From Nocardioides rotundus (GTDB lineage: Bacteria; Actinomycetota; Actinomycetes; Propionibacteriales; Nocardioidaceae): a stretch of DNA of 64,000 bases. Positions 1-8,209 of the stretch are shown here, one piece after another. Positions within the stretch are counted from its first letter, which is position 1; each line of letters opens with the position of its first letter. The stretch spans positions 3,363,001-3,427,000 of the forward strand of contig NZ_CP082922.1 of assembly GCF_019931675.1 (NCBI RefSeq). Direction: 5' to 3'. The notes beneath the pieces were generated by a model. It worked only from the letters and a program-made list of their open reading frames with translations, was not told the origin of the DNA and made no database searches. The position numbers and the translations under genes are program-made.

Positions 1-474
1 CGCGCGCTCGCCCGCCTCCGCGGTGAGGCCAACGACGCAGCCGGCCAGGCGCGGCAGGTCGCGGTCGGTCCCGGAGAAGGTCATCGCCGGGTGCAGCGCG
101 ACGCACCGCGCACCCGCCTCCCGAGCCGGCTCGAGGATCGCCAGGCCGTGCCGGCCGGAGGTGTGCACCACCAGCTGGCCGGGACGGATCGCCCCGGAGG
201 CGGTGAGCATCGAGGCGACGTTGGCGAGCATGTCGTCGGGGACGGTGAGCAGGAGTACGTCGCACCCGCGGGCCACCTCGCTCGGCTTGCGGACCCCGAC
301 GCCGGGCAGCAGGGCCGCGGCGCGCGCCCGGGAGGCGTCGGACTCGCCGGAGACGCCGGTGACCCGGTGTCCCGCGGCTCTCAGCGCGGCGGCCAGGACG
401 GCTCCCACGCGTCCGGCGCCGACGACGCCGATGCTCGTGCGGGCGCGCTCGGGCGCGCGCAGGGGTGCACTCAT
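1..474 (-). CDS. Rossmann-like DUF2520 protein, predicted NAD(P)-binding reductase (3' end outside window)
   Basis: Reading the minus strand from an ATG at 474 gives 158 codons that run off the left window edge without a stop. The N-terminus carries a Rossmann nucleotide-binding motif (SIGVVGAGRVGAVLAAAL) and then a segment reading LLLTVPDDML, the pattern of ketopantoate-reductase-like and F420-dependent NADP reductase folds. Family knowledge: proteins of this Rossmann/DUF2520 type are commonly encoded next to panC and downstream of folK in actinobacteria. The substrate is not established. Here the gene is separated from folK by about 12.6 kb that includes the glycan island. It is divergent from the sulfoquinovose synthase fusion gene, with about 250 bp between them. 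Confidence 0.8.
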   Translation of the reverse strand, partial: MSAPLRAPERARTSIGVVGAGRVGAVLAAALRAAGHRVTGVSGESDASRARAAALLPGVGVRKPSEVARGCDVLLLTVPDDMLANVASMLTASGAIRPGQLVVHTSGRHGLAILEPAREAGARCVALHPAMTFSGTDRDLPRLAGCVVGLTAEAGERA

Positions 475-685
475 GTGACCGCGAACCTTTCCGTTCCAGT
501 CCCGCCGACCACTCCCGGGCGGGAGCCGGATCGGGTACCGGACGTTGTGCTCTGGTGTGCTGCCCCCACGGTACGCCGGCCGCGGACCGGCGGCCACGTG
601 ATGTGCGCTACCCCTCACCCGGTGGGCGGTCAGGACGAGACCGGCGGGCCGGTGCGTGGGGGCCGGAACCCGGGCGCGACGGTGC

Positions 686-719
686 TAGGCTCCCGGCGAC
701 GTGCACAGCAGCCAAGGAG
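686..719 (+). promoter_or_regulatory. Putative -10 element and Shine-Dalgarno site of the APS reductase/sulfoquinovose synthase gene
   Basis: TAGGCT at 686-691 fits the actinobacterial -10 pattern. No good TTGACA-like -35 is visible; a GGAAC at 664-668 could indicate an ECF-type promoter, but this is weak. AAGGAG at 714-719 lies 8 nt before a GTG at 728. This favours 728 over the in-frame GTG at 701, which has no ribosome-binding site. The rest of the 475-727 gap shows only a short 7-bp hairpin near 510-535 and no gene. Confidence 0.45.
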
Positions 720-727
720 TCGTACGG

Positions 728-2749
728 GTGGAGAACGCCGACGCGTTGGCCCAGACCCTCGAGATCCTTCGCAGCATCTCCGAGGAGTACCGGCCTGCGG
801 TGCTGTCGAACGCCTTCGGGCCCGAGAGCATGGTCATGACCGACCTGATCGCCGAGCACTCGCTGGACATCGACATCTTCAGCATCGACACCGGCCGACT
901 GCCCGAGGAGACCCACGCGCTGGCGCACAGCGTGCACCGCCGCTACGGCCCGGTCATCCGGATGGTCAACCCCGACGCCGACGAGGTCGCGGCGTGGACG
1001 GCCGAGCACGGGCAGAACGGGTTCTACGACTCGGTGGACAACCGGCACGAGTGCTGCCGGATCCGCAAGGTGGAGCCGCTCAAGCGCCAGCTCGCCGGCA
1101 AGCGCGCCTGGCTGACCGGGCTCCGCCGGGAGCAGTCGGAGCTGCGGCGCTCGCTGGAGGTCAAGACCTGGGACGAGGGCTACCAGCTCTACAAGTTCAA
1201 CCCGATGCTGGAATGGACCAGTGCCCAGGTGTGGGACTACATCAAGGAGCACCGGGTCCCCTACAACCGGCTGCACGACCGGGGCTACACCAGCATCGGC
1301 TGCGCCCCGTGCACCCGGGCGATCACCATCGGTGAGGACAAGCGCGCGGGCCGCTGGTGGTGGGAGATGGACTCCGCCAAGGAGTGCGGGATCCACTTCG
1401 ACCCCTCCACCGGCAAGATGCAGCGCAGCAAGCCGGCCGACACCCCGGCCGACACGCCGCCCGCCGACCCGGCTCCGGGGCGGGACGATGTTTCAACACA
1501 GCCTGCCGCCACCGCGGCAGCGCCAGATGAAGGGAAAGCAATGCGGGTACTCATTCTGGGCGGAGACGGCTTCTGCGGCTGGCCCACGGCACTGCACCTG
1601 TCCGCACAGGGGTACGAGGTCGCGATCGTCGACAACCTCTCGCGACGCAAGATCGACATCGAGCTCGAGGTCTCCTCGCTGACGCCGATCCGGCACATGG
1701 GCGAGCGGCTCGCGGCGTGGAAGGAGGTGTCCGGCAAGGACATCGCGTTCCACGACATCGACGTGGCCGTCAACTACCAGCGCCTGCTGGACCTGCTCGA
1801 GGACTGGCAGCCCGACGCGCTGGTGCACTTCGCCGAGCAGCGGGCAGCGCCGTACTCGATGAAGAGCAGCCGGCACAAGCGCTACACCGTCTCCAACAAC
1901 CTCAACGCGACCAACAACGTGCTCGCGGCCGTGGTGGAGAGCGGGCTGGACATCCACGTCGTGCACCTCGGCACGATGGGCGTCTACGGCTACGGCACCG
2001 CCGGCATGAAGATCCCCGAGGGCTACCTCTCGGTGAAGGTCGAGACCGACCAGGGCCTGGTCGACCAGGAGATCCTCTACCCGGCGAACCCGGGCTCGAT
2101 CTACCACATGACCAAGACCCAGGACCAGCTGCTCTTCGCCTACTACAACAAGAACGACCACATCCGGGTCACCGACCTGCACCAGGGCATCGTGTGGGGC
2201 ACCCAGACCGAGGAGACGAAGAAGGACGAGCGGCTGATCAACCGCTTCGACTACGACGGCGACTACGGCACGGTGCTCAACCGCTTCCTCATGCAGGCCG
2301 CGATCGGCTACCCGCTCACCGTGCACGGCACCGGCGGCCAGACCCGCGCGTTCATCCACATCCAGGACACGGTCAAGTGCATCCAGATCGCCCTGGACAA
2401 CCCGCCCTCGCGCGAGGACAAGGTCGCGATCTTCAACCAGATGACCGAGACCCACCGGGTCCGCGACCTGGCCCGGATGATCTCCGACCGCACGGGCGTG
2501 CCGGTGGAGAACATCCCGAACCCGCGCAACGAGGACGACGAGAACGAGCTGCACGTCGCCAACGACCGCTTCCTGCACCTCGGCCTGTCCCCCATCACCC
2601 TCTCCGAGGGCCTGATGGAGGAGGTCACCGAGATCACGCGGAAGTACGCCGACCGCGGCGACCGCTCCAAGATCCCGTGCATCTCCTCCTGGAGCGAGGA
2701 GTCCGCGTTCGCGAAGGCGCAGAGGGAGAAGGACAGTGAGCCCGTCTGA
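728..2749 (+). CDS. Fusion of assimilatory APS reductase (CysH type) and UDP-sulfoquinovose synthase (Sqd1 type)
   Basis: A 673-residue protein with two complete enzymes. Residues ~1-225 are a PAPS/APS reductase: an SIDTGRLPEET segment, then the cysteine pair in HECCRIRK (~C109-C110) and the GCAPC pair (~C192, C195) that together bind the [4Fe-4S] cluster typical of APS-using enzymes, then the C-terminal ECGIH catalytic cysteine (~C220). After a Pro/Ala/Asp-rich linker (~230-271), residues ~272-673 are an extended SDR closely resembling plant SQD1: GGDGFCGW dinucleotide site, FAEQRAAPYSM, LGTMG, catalytic YHMTK, and a TRAFIHIQDTVKCI segment. Known chemistry: APS reductase releases sulfite, and Sqd1 uses sulfite plus UDP-glucose to form UDP-sulfoquinovose. 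The fusion would therefore link sulfite production to its use (inference). The end overlaps the next gene by 14 nt. The linker DNA itself looks like a gene junction; see the separate entry. Confidence 0.88.
   Translation: MENADALAQTLEILRSISEEYRPAVLSNAFGPESMVMTDLIAEHSLDIDIFSIDTGRLPEETHALAHSVHRRYGPVIRMVNPDADEVAAWTAEHGQNGFYDSVDNRHECCRIRKVEPLKRQLAGKRAWLTGLRREQSELRRSLEVKTWDEGYQLYKFNPMLEWTSAQVWDYIKEHRVPYNRLHDRGYTSIGCAPCTRAITIGEDKRAGRWWWEMDSAKECGIHFDPSTGKMQRSKPADTPADTPPADPAPGRDDVSTQPAATAAAPDEGKAMRVLILGGDGFCGWPTALHLSAQGYEVAIVDNLSRRKIDIELEVSSLTPIRHMGERLAAWKEVSGKDIAFHDIDVAVNYQRLLDLLEDWQPDALVHFAEQRAAPYSMKSSRHKRYTVSNNLNATNNVLAAVVESGLDIHVVHLGTMGVYGYGTAGMKIPEGYLSVKVETDQGLVDQEILYPANPGSIYHMTKTQDQLLFAYYNKNDHIRVTDLHQGIVWGTQTEETKKDERLINRFDYDGDYGTVLNRFLMQAAIGYPLTVHGTGGQTRAFIHIQDTVKCIQIALDNPPSREDKVAIFNQMTETHRVRDLARMISDRTGVPVENIPNPRNEDDENELHVANDRFLHLGLSPITLSEGLMEEVTEITRKYADRGDRSKIPCISSWSEESAFAKAQREKDSEPV
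1503..1540 (+). promoter_or_regulatory. Hairpin plus Shine-Dalgarno-like sequence inside the fusion linker
   Basis: Within the coding sequence of the linker, CTGCCGC (1503-1509) and GCGGCAG (1514-1520) form a perfect 7-bp stem with a CACC loop. They are followed by AAGGGAAAG (1530-1538), ending 2 nt before an in-frame ATG at 1541 that begins the Sqd1 domain. The stretch is less GC-rich than its surroundings. It resembles an intergenic junction in which no stop codon separates the two reading frames. It may allow a separate Sqd1 polypeptide to be made by internal initiation; this is inference. Confidence 0.5.
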
Positions 2750-3458
2750 CGATCCGTCGGACTCACTGACCTGGCCGGCGATCGAGAGGTTCTACCACGG
2801 CACGAGGGCGAACCGGCACCTCATCGCGCTGCCGGAGCACTCGCTGCTCTACGTGAAGAACCCCAAGGCGGGGAGCTCCACCCTGATGGTGTGGCTCGAC
2901 CGGGTGCACGCCGGTGACCTGGACTCCCCGCTGGAGCACATGCACCGCGACAACCGGCTGCCCACCACCGCGGAGGTCGGCCGGGGGAAGGTCCTGGCCA
3001 TGCTGGCCGGCCGGGCCTTCCGCTTCTCCTTCGTGCGCCACCCGGTGCGCCGGCTGGAGTCGGTCTACTGGGCGAAGATGTTCCGGGACCGCGCCTTCCG
3101 GCGCCGGGTCGCCGACGGTCTCGGCATCTCCCCCGACCACACCGTGCACGTCTCGTTCGAGGAGTTCCTCGAGGCGGTGGAGCGCCAGGACCCGCTGACC
3201 GAGATGGACCGGCACTGGCGCCCGCAGCACCTCAACCTGCTGCACCCGCTCGTCACCCTGGACCACGTCGGCCGTCTGGAGACCTTCGAGCAGGACCTGG
3301 CGCGGATCACCGAGGCGGTCGGGCTGGACCCGGTGCCGGTGGAGTCCCGCAACGTCTCCCCGCGGACCAGTCGGGAGAGCGTCTACACCGGCCGGCCGGA
3401 CCTGGTGAGCCGGGTCGAGCGGCTCTACGCCACCGACATGGAGCTCTACGGCTACTGA
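2736..3458 (+). CDS. Carbohydrate sulfotransferase family protein
   Basis: A 240-residue cytoplasmic protein of the sulfotransferase 2 (carbohydrate sulfotransferase) type. The 5'-phosphosulfate loop is visible as NPKAGSST (~42-49) and the 3'-phosphate loop as RHPVRRLES (~101-109), with the spacing expected for PAPS-binding sulfotransferases. The GTG start at 2736 overlaps the end of the upstream fusion gene, which implies translational coupling. It would transfer sulfate from PAPS to a glycan hydroxyl. The acceptor is unknown, but the neighbouring glycosyltransferases suggest a surface polysaccharide. Its stop overlaps the convergent GT2 gene by 7 nt. Confidence 0.82.
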   Translation: MSPSDDPSDSLTWPAIERFYHGTRANRHLIALPEHSLLYVKNPKAGSSTLMVWLDRVHAGDLDSPLEHMHRDNRLPTTAEVGRGKVLAMLAGRAFRFSFVRHPVRRLESVYWAKMFRDRAFRRRVADGLGISPDHTVHVSFEEFLEAVERQDPLTEMDRHWRPQHLNLLHPLVTLDHVGRLETFEQDLARITEAVGLDPVPVESRNVSPRTSRESVYTGRPDLVSRVERLYATDMELYGY

Positions 3459-4210
3459 TCCGAGCCGGGCCGGGCCAGGTCGCGGATCCGGTCGATCGCC
3501 ATCTCCGGCAGGCTGCGCAGCAGCGACTTGCGGCCGGCGCTCTCCACCATCAGGGAGAAGTCCCTCCGGCGCTTGAAGATGATCGTGTCGGGCACCAGCA
3601 CGTGCTTCCACCCACGGGCCATCGTCTGCACGCCGAACTGCCAGTCCTGCCAGGACAGGCCGTTGGGGATGTCGCGGTGCACGTAGGGCACCTGCAGGTG
3701 CCCCTCGCGCGGCGTCAGGCACAGCGAGTCGTAGGCGTTGCGCATGTAGAGGAAGTGCGGGGTGAACAGCGGGTCGTCCTGCGCGACGTTCTGGTGCAGG
3801 CCGACCGCTCCGTCGAAGGTGATGATCACCTCGGGGTGCGCGATCACCCGCTCGCCCCGCTCCTCGGCCGCCGCCATCAGCTGCAGCCCCCGGGAGAGCC
3901 AGTTCTCGCTGAACAGGTCGTCGGCGTCGAGGAACGCGACGTTGCGCCCGCTCAGCCGCGGGACGATGGCGTTCCGCACGCGGCCGAGGTCGCCCTCGCC
4001 CATCTCCCAGCGCTCCCAGTGGTCGAAGTCCGGCTGGTGGAACCACTCCTTCGTGGCCTCGGTCGCCTTGTCCAGCGCGACCACCGTCTGGACCGTGAAG
4101 CCGGCCTCCCGGGCGGCGGCCACGGCCAGGTCGGCGGACTCCATCGTCGGCCCGCACACCAGCGTCTCGTTGTGCGCGGTGAGGACCAGGGACAGGTCGG
4201 TCTCGCTCAT
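3452..4210 (-). CDS. Family 2 glycosyltransferase (copy A of a duplicated pair)
   Basis: A 252-residue GT-A-fold glycosyltransferase. It starts with the strand-loop DLSLVLTAHNET and carries a metal-binding aspartate motif in AFLDADDLFSENW (~95). No membrane segment is visible. The ATG at 4210 overlaps the stop of the upstream GT4 gene in an ATGA arrangement, so the two are translationally coupled. It is strongly similar to the protein encoded at 8206-8970 along its whole length; shared blocks include GDLGRVRNA/ADLGRVRNA, DPLFTPHFLY/SPLFTPHYLY and PDTIIFKRRRDFSL. It probably adds one sugar to a surface glycan; donor and acceptor are unknown. Confidence 0.82.
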   Translation of the reverse strand: MSETDLSLVLTAHNETLVCGPTMESADLAVAAAREAGFTVQTVVALDKATEATKEWFHQPDFDHWERWEMGEGDLGRVRNAIVPRLSGRNVAFLDADDLFSENWLSRGLQLMAAAEERGERVIAHPEVIITFDGAVGLHQNVAQDDPLFTPHFLYMRNAYDSLCLTPREGHLQVPYVHRDIPNGLSWQDWQFGVQTMARGWKHVLVPDTIIFKRRRDFSLMVESAGRKSLLRSLPEMAIDRIRDLARPGSDQ

Positions 4211-6117
4211 GCCGGCGCTCCTTCCTCCCACTGGTCGCGTTGCTCCTCCGGCTGCAGCAGCACCGCGGCCGCCTGCTCGGCGAACCGCTCGCGGGTGCGC
4301 TCGGCGAGCAGCCGCTCGCGCAGCTCCAGCGCCCGGCTCCGGGCCCCGGCGGGGTCGGCGAGGACCGCGCGCAGCGCGGCGACGTACTCCTCCGGCCCGG
4401 CGTCCTCGGGAACCGGCCACGACAGGTCGGGGTCCAGCACCTCGCCGGTGCCGCCCACCAGCGTGCCCACCACGGGCACACCGGTGACGCCGACCTCGAG
4501 CAGCTGGCTGGGCACGCCGTCCCAGCCGGAGGTGTAGAGCCAGGCGTCGGCCTCGGCCAGCGGCACCTCGGAGATGTGCCCGTAGCGCCCCTGCGGCAGC
4601 ACGTTCGACGGCAGGTCGTGGGCCTGCTGGTCCATCACCGACTCCCCCCACATGCGGAAGTCCACGTCCGGCATCGCCCGGGCGATCCCCAAGAACAGCT
4701 CGATCCGCTTCTGCCGGTCCCACCGGCCGGCCCAGAAGACCTGCGGGCGGCGGCCGGGGGTCTGCTCCGGGGCGGAGGACACGGCGGGCAGGCCGGGGTC
4801 GACGGGGGCGCTGAACACGTGCAGGCGGTCCCGCTGGGAGGGCGGGATGTGGTGGAAGGAGATGAGGTCCTCCGCCAGGTCGTGACTGTCGGCGATGACG
4901 CCCTCGACCTGCTCGAAGAGGCGATAGAAGTAGCGCATCGTCCAGCCGGTCCACGCGCCCGTGGGGATCTGCTCGCTGCAGAAGAAGCACAGGAAGAGCC
5001 GCTCGGAGGCAGTCAGCGCCTTGCCCAGGGTGCGCATCGCGCCGTAGAGCATCGGGGAGTTGATGTTGACGATCGCGTCGGCGTGGAAGGTCCGCAGCAG
5101 CACCACCAGCGCGTGCTGGGCGGCCTCGGGCTCCAGCTCGCCCACCAGGGAGGCGAAGTCGAGCTCGCGCACGCCCTCGGGGAACCGGCCGGGAGGAGCG
5201 CTGCCGCCGTGGTCGGAGTAGACGACCACGATCTCCTCGGCCGGCATGCGGTCGGCCAGGGCGTGTGCCAGGTGGCCCTCCATCCGCCGGCCACCTCCCC
5301 AGCGGGGACGGTTGACCACGATCACCAGGCGGGCGCGGCGGAACCCGGCCGCCTCCTGGGCGGCGTGGATCAGGGCCACCTGCTTCAGCGCGGTGGGGTC
5401 GCCGAACGGCAGCATCCGCGGGCGGGTGAACCGGACGTCGGCGCGCGCGACCAGCGGCTCCAGCCGTCCGGCGCGCTCGTACATCTCGCCGAGCTCGCCG
5501 GTCAGCAGCCGGTCGATGAGGTCCTGCCGGCGGGCGACCAGCCGGTCGACCACCTCGGACTGCTCCATCCCCAGGATCCGAGCCATCTCCGGGATCGCCG
5601 GGGAGGGGTCGGCCAGCTCGCCGGCCGCCCGGCCGCGCTTGAGCCACTCCAGGTAGGGATGACGCTCCCGCCCCTGGCGGTGCTGGGGCTGGTGCTCGAG
5701 GTAGTGCGCCAGGGAGAAGTGCGGGTCCGGGCTGCGGTTCTCCGAGAGCGGTGCCCGCAGGAAGTTGCGCACCAGGTCCAGGCGGGGCCGCTCCAGCAGC
5801 CGCGGCGCCTGGAGCAGGTAGTGCCGGGCGTCGAAGTGCTGCTGCACCAGGTCGTAGTCGGCGTCGGCCCCGACCCGCATCTGCTGCTCGGCGTTGAGGA
5901 CGGCTGCGTCCAGCATCGGACCCAGGTGCGTCGTGCGCAGCTCGGTGCGCGGCGGGCGCCCGCGCGGCCGGGCCGGCGGCTCCGGCCGCTGCTCCGGCGC
6001 GAGGCCGCGCGCCCGGGCGATCCGGTCGCCCAGCGGTGTGCCCTCCAGGCGCGCCGCCACCCGGCGCCGTGCCGAGCGCACGGCCCGGCGAGGGAGGTCG
6101 CGCGGGCTGGGGCTCAC
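4207..6117 (-). CDS. Family 4 glycosyltransferase with N-terminal FD-x-x-YYL-like repeats (copy A)
   Basis: A 636-residue protein. The GTG at 6117 overlaps the epimerase stop (GTGA). After a basic, arginine-rich N-terminus, residues ~90-210 contain two divergent copies of a motif (HFDARHYLL, then FSLAHYLEH) followed by PYLEWLKRGRAAGE. This resembles the FDxxYYLxxNPD repeat units attached to some polysaccharide glycosyltransferases. The C-terminal half is a GT-B enzyme: an FWAGRWDRQKRI donor-domain entry, then YTSGWDGVPSQLLEVG with the acidic residue of the E-x7-E region. Part of an epimerase-GT4-GT2 operon. Paralogue of 8967-10799. Likely cytoplasmic, building a surface polymer; the sugar is unknown. 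Confidence 0.8.
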   Translation of the reverse strand: MSPSPRDLPRRAVRSARRRVAARLEGTPLGDRIARARGLAPEQRPEPPARPRGRPPRTELRTTHLGPMLDAAVLNAEQQMRVGADADYDLVQQHFDARHYLLQAPRLLERPRLDLVRNFLRAPLSENRSPDPHFSLAHYLEHQPQHRQGRERHPYLEWLKRGRAAGELADPSPAIPEMARILGMEQSEVVDRLVARRQDLIDRLLTGELGEMYERAGRLEPLVARADVRFTRPRMLPFGDPTALKQVALIHAAQEAAGFRRARLVIVVNRPRWGGGRRMEGHLAHALADRMPAEEIVVVYSDHGGSAPPGRFPEGVRELDFASLVGELEPEAAQHALVVLLRTFHADAIVNINSPMLYGAMRTLGKALTASERLFLCFFCSEQIPTGAWTGWTMRYFYRLFEQVEGVIADSHDLAEDLISFHHIPPSQRDRLHVFSAPVDPGLPAVSSAPEQTPGRRPQVFWAGRWDRQKRIELFLGIARAMPDVDFRMWGESVMDQQAHDLPSNVLPQGRYGHISEVPLAEADAWLYTSGWDGVPSQLLEVGVTGVPVVGTLVGGTGEVLDPDLSWPVPEDAGPEEYVAALRAVLADPAGARSRALELRERLLAERTRERFAEQAAAVLLQPEEQRDQWEEGAPA

Positions 6118-7055
6118 GCGGGGTCCTCGTCGTCCTGCTCGGCGGCCGCCTGGAACCACTGCCAGGTCTCGCGGAGCCCCTGCTCCAGGCCGGTGGTGGG
6201 GTCGAAGCCCAGCACCCGGCGGGCCTTGTCGATCTGGCACCAGGTGTCGCGCACCTCGCCGGCCCGGAAGTCCTCGTAGCGCACGTCGAGCTCGCGACCG
6301 GTGACCGTGCGCATCACGTCCAACAGCTCGTTGAGGGTGGTCCCCCGGCCGGTGCCGAGCTGGATCGCGCCCTCGGCGTCGCCCTCGATCGCCGACCGGA
6401 TCGCGACCACCAGGTCGCCGGAGTAGAGGTAGTCGCGGGTCTGGCTGCCGTCGCCGTAGACGACCAGCGGCTCGCCGGCGAGGATCCGCTTGAAGAAGTG
6501 CGCGACCACCGAGCCCTTGTGGAAGGAACGGGGCCCGTAGATGTTGGAGAACCGCAGCGCGCAACCGCTGACGCCGTAGGAGCTGGCGTAGGCGGAGAGG
6601 TAGCCCTCCAGCATCAGCTTGGAGGCGCCGTACGGCGAGGTCGGGTGGGGCGCCATCTCCTCGTGCACCGGCGGCTCGACGTCGCCGAGGATCGCGCCGC
6701 CGGTGGAGGCGGCCACGACCCGGCCGACGCCGAGCTCGCGGCACAGCTGCAGCAGGTTGAAGGTGCCGTTGACGTTGTTGTCGAAGTTGGTGGCGGGGTC
6801 CTCGATGCTGTCCATCACCCGGGTGTCGGCGGCCAGGTGGACCACCGCGTCCTGCCCCTCCAGCGCCGAGCGCAGGTCCTCGCGGCTGCGCAGGTCGCCC
6901 TCCACGAACCGCACCCGGTCCAGGTCGAGGTGCTTGCGGTCGCCCAGCGACTCATTGTCGATCGCCGTCACGGTGTATCCGCCGTGGTCGATCAGATGCG
7001 CGGCGACGTGCCGGCCGATGAAGCCCGCACCTCCCGTGATCAGGACGTTCTTCAT
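6114..7055 (-). CDS. NAD-dependent epimerase/dehydratase, UDP-glucose 4-epimerase-like
   Basis: A 313-residue extended SDR. It has the GGAGFIG dinucleotide motif at residues ~8-14, a VVHLAA segment, and the catalytic YGASK (Tyr/Lys). It is close in length to GalE-like sugar-nucleotide epimerases (about 310-340). ATG at 7055 with GAGGAAGAG as ribosome-binding site. It heads the minus-strand operon that continues into GT4 (4-nt overlap) and GT2, so it probably supplies an activated sugar to them. Exact substrate (UDP-Gal, UDP-uronate or a deoxysugar) cannot be told from sequence alone. Confidence 0.82.
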   Translation of the reverse strand: MKNVLITGGAGFIGRHVAAHLIDHGGYTVTAIDNESLGDRKHLDLDRVRFVEGDLRSREDLRSALEGQDAVVHLAADTRVMDSIEDPATNFDNNVNGTFNLLQLCRELGVGRVVAASTGGAILGDVEPPVHEEMAPHPTSPYGASKLMLEGYLSAYASSYGVSGCALRFSNIYGPRSFHKGSVVAHFFKRILAGEPLVVYGDGSQTRDYLYSGDLVVAIRSAIEGDAEGAIQLGTGRGTTLNELLDVMRTVTGRELDVRYEDFRAGEVRDTWCQIDKARRVLGFDPTTGLEQGLRETWQWFQAAAEQDDEDPA

Positions 7056-7092
7056 GCGATCTCTTCCTCGCGACGGCAGGACGGACGCAGCA

Positions 7093-7098
7093 ACGATA
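7093..7098 (-). promoter_or_regulatory. Putative -10 element for the epimerase-GT4-GT2 operon
   Basis: Read on the minus strand, 7098-7093 is TATCGT, about 37 nt before the epimerase ATG. It lies in the 98-bp divergent gap shared with the plus-strand sulfotransferase at 7154. For that gene, GAGACT at 7141-7146 sits 7 nt before the ATG, a possible leaderless arrangement. Neither has a convincing -35. Confidence 0.35.
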
Positions 7099-7153
7099 GA
7101 GGTGGGCGGCGCCGTGCGCGCCGACGACCCGCCCTCGTGGGAGACTGAGCGGC

Positions 7154-8209
7154 ATGCCGGAGCTCACCTTGCACATGGGCTCGGGGAAGACCGGCAGCTC
7201 CTCGGTGCAGGCACTGCTCGCGGACCGACGCGAGGATCTGCTCGACCGCGGGGTGCTCTACCCGGTCTCGCCGGGCCGGGTGCGGCACGTGCGGCTGGGC
7301 CTGTCGCTGCGCGAGGACGAGCAGCTACGGCAGCAGCCCAGCTGGGAGCAGCAGGGGTACGACGATCCTGCGGCCTTCCGCTCGTGGTTCGGCGGCGCCC
7401 TGGCCGAGGAGGTCGCCGCGGCCCGCCCGGAGCGGGTGCTGATGTCCGACGAAGCGCTCTTCGGCGCGAACGCCGGCATGCTGGACCGGCTGCGTGCACT
7501 GACCGACACGGTGGGCGAGCCGCTGCGGCTGGTGGTCTACCTGCGCCGCCAGGACGACCACCTGGCCAGCCGCTACCAGCAGGTGGTCAAGACCGGCGAG
7601 ACCCGGCGCCTGGTGGAGCGGATGGCCGGGACCGACTTCACCGGTGTCTACGACTACCTGGGTCGCCTCCGGCTGTGGCAGCGCCGGTTGGAGCCCGCCT
7701 CGATCACGGTCCGGCCCTTCGAGCGCTCGGCCTTCCCCGGCGGCTCCCTGCTCGCCGACTTCGTCCGGGCGACCGGACTGGGCCTGGACGTCGACGACGA
7801 CGCGGTCGGCGTGCGCAACGCCAGCCTGGACGCGGAGACGGTGGAGTTCCTGCGCCTGGTCAACGTGCTCAAGCAGGACGGGCTGCTCCCGGGGTGGCGG
7901 GTCCGCCAGCAGCGCCGGCTCGTGGACCAGCTGACCACGGTCTCCTCCGGGCCGACCCTGACCCTCCCCGACGCGGACCTCGAGACCTTCATGGCCCCGT
8001 GGGCCGAGGGCAACCGGACCGTCGCGCGGGAGTTCGTCGGGGCCGCGGACGGAGAGCTCTTCCACGCCGCACGCAAGACCGCCGGCACCACCACCGAGCA
8101 GCGTCTCGACCCCGCTCGGGTGGACCCGCTGCTGGCGGTCGTGGACCTGCCCGATCAGGTGCACGGGCCCCTGCGGGACCTCGCCGCCAGAGCGGCGCGG
8201 GAGCACTAG
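7154..8209 (+). CDS. Sulfotransferase family protein
   Basis: A 351-residue protein beginning LTLHMGSGKTGSSSVQ, the 5'-phosphosulfate-binding P-loop (residues ~9-17) of bacterial sulfotransferase-like proteins that start near the N-terminus with HxGxxKTG. A second motif, VVYLRRQDDHLASRY (~128-141), matches the 3'-phosphate-binding strand-helix. It is not closely similar to the sulfotransferase at 2736 and belongs to a different branch of the fold. It is monocistronic and divergent from the epimerase operon. Its stop codon shares the palindrome CTAG with the stop of the opposing GT2 gene. Inferred role: PAPS-dependent sulfation of the same glycan. Confidence 0.78.
   Translation: MPELTLHMGSGKTGSSSVQALLADRREDLLDRGVLYPVSPGRVRHVRLGLSLREDEQLRQQPSWEQQGYDDPAAFRSWFGGALAEEVAAARPERVLMSDEALFGANAGMLDRLRALTDTVGEPLRLVVYLRRQDDHLASRYQQVVKTGETRRLVERMAGTDFTGVYDYLGRLRLWQRRLEPASITVRPFERSAFPGGSLLADFVRATGLGLDVDDDAVGVRNASLDAETVEFLRLVNVLKQDGLLPGWRVRQQRRLVDQLTTVSSGPTLTLPDADLETFMAPWAEGNRTVAREFVGAADGELFHAARKTAGTTTEQRLDPARVDPLLAVVDLPDQVHGPLRDLAARAAREH

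Noticed and set aside
728..2749. The fusion as an assembly or frameshift artefact
   Set aside because: No frameshift is needed; both domains are in one frame with sensible linker residues and intact motifs. A lost stop by sequencing error cannot be fully excluded, so the check is kept in the findings.
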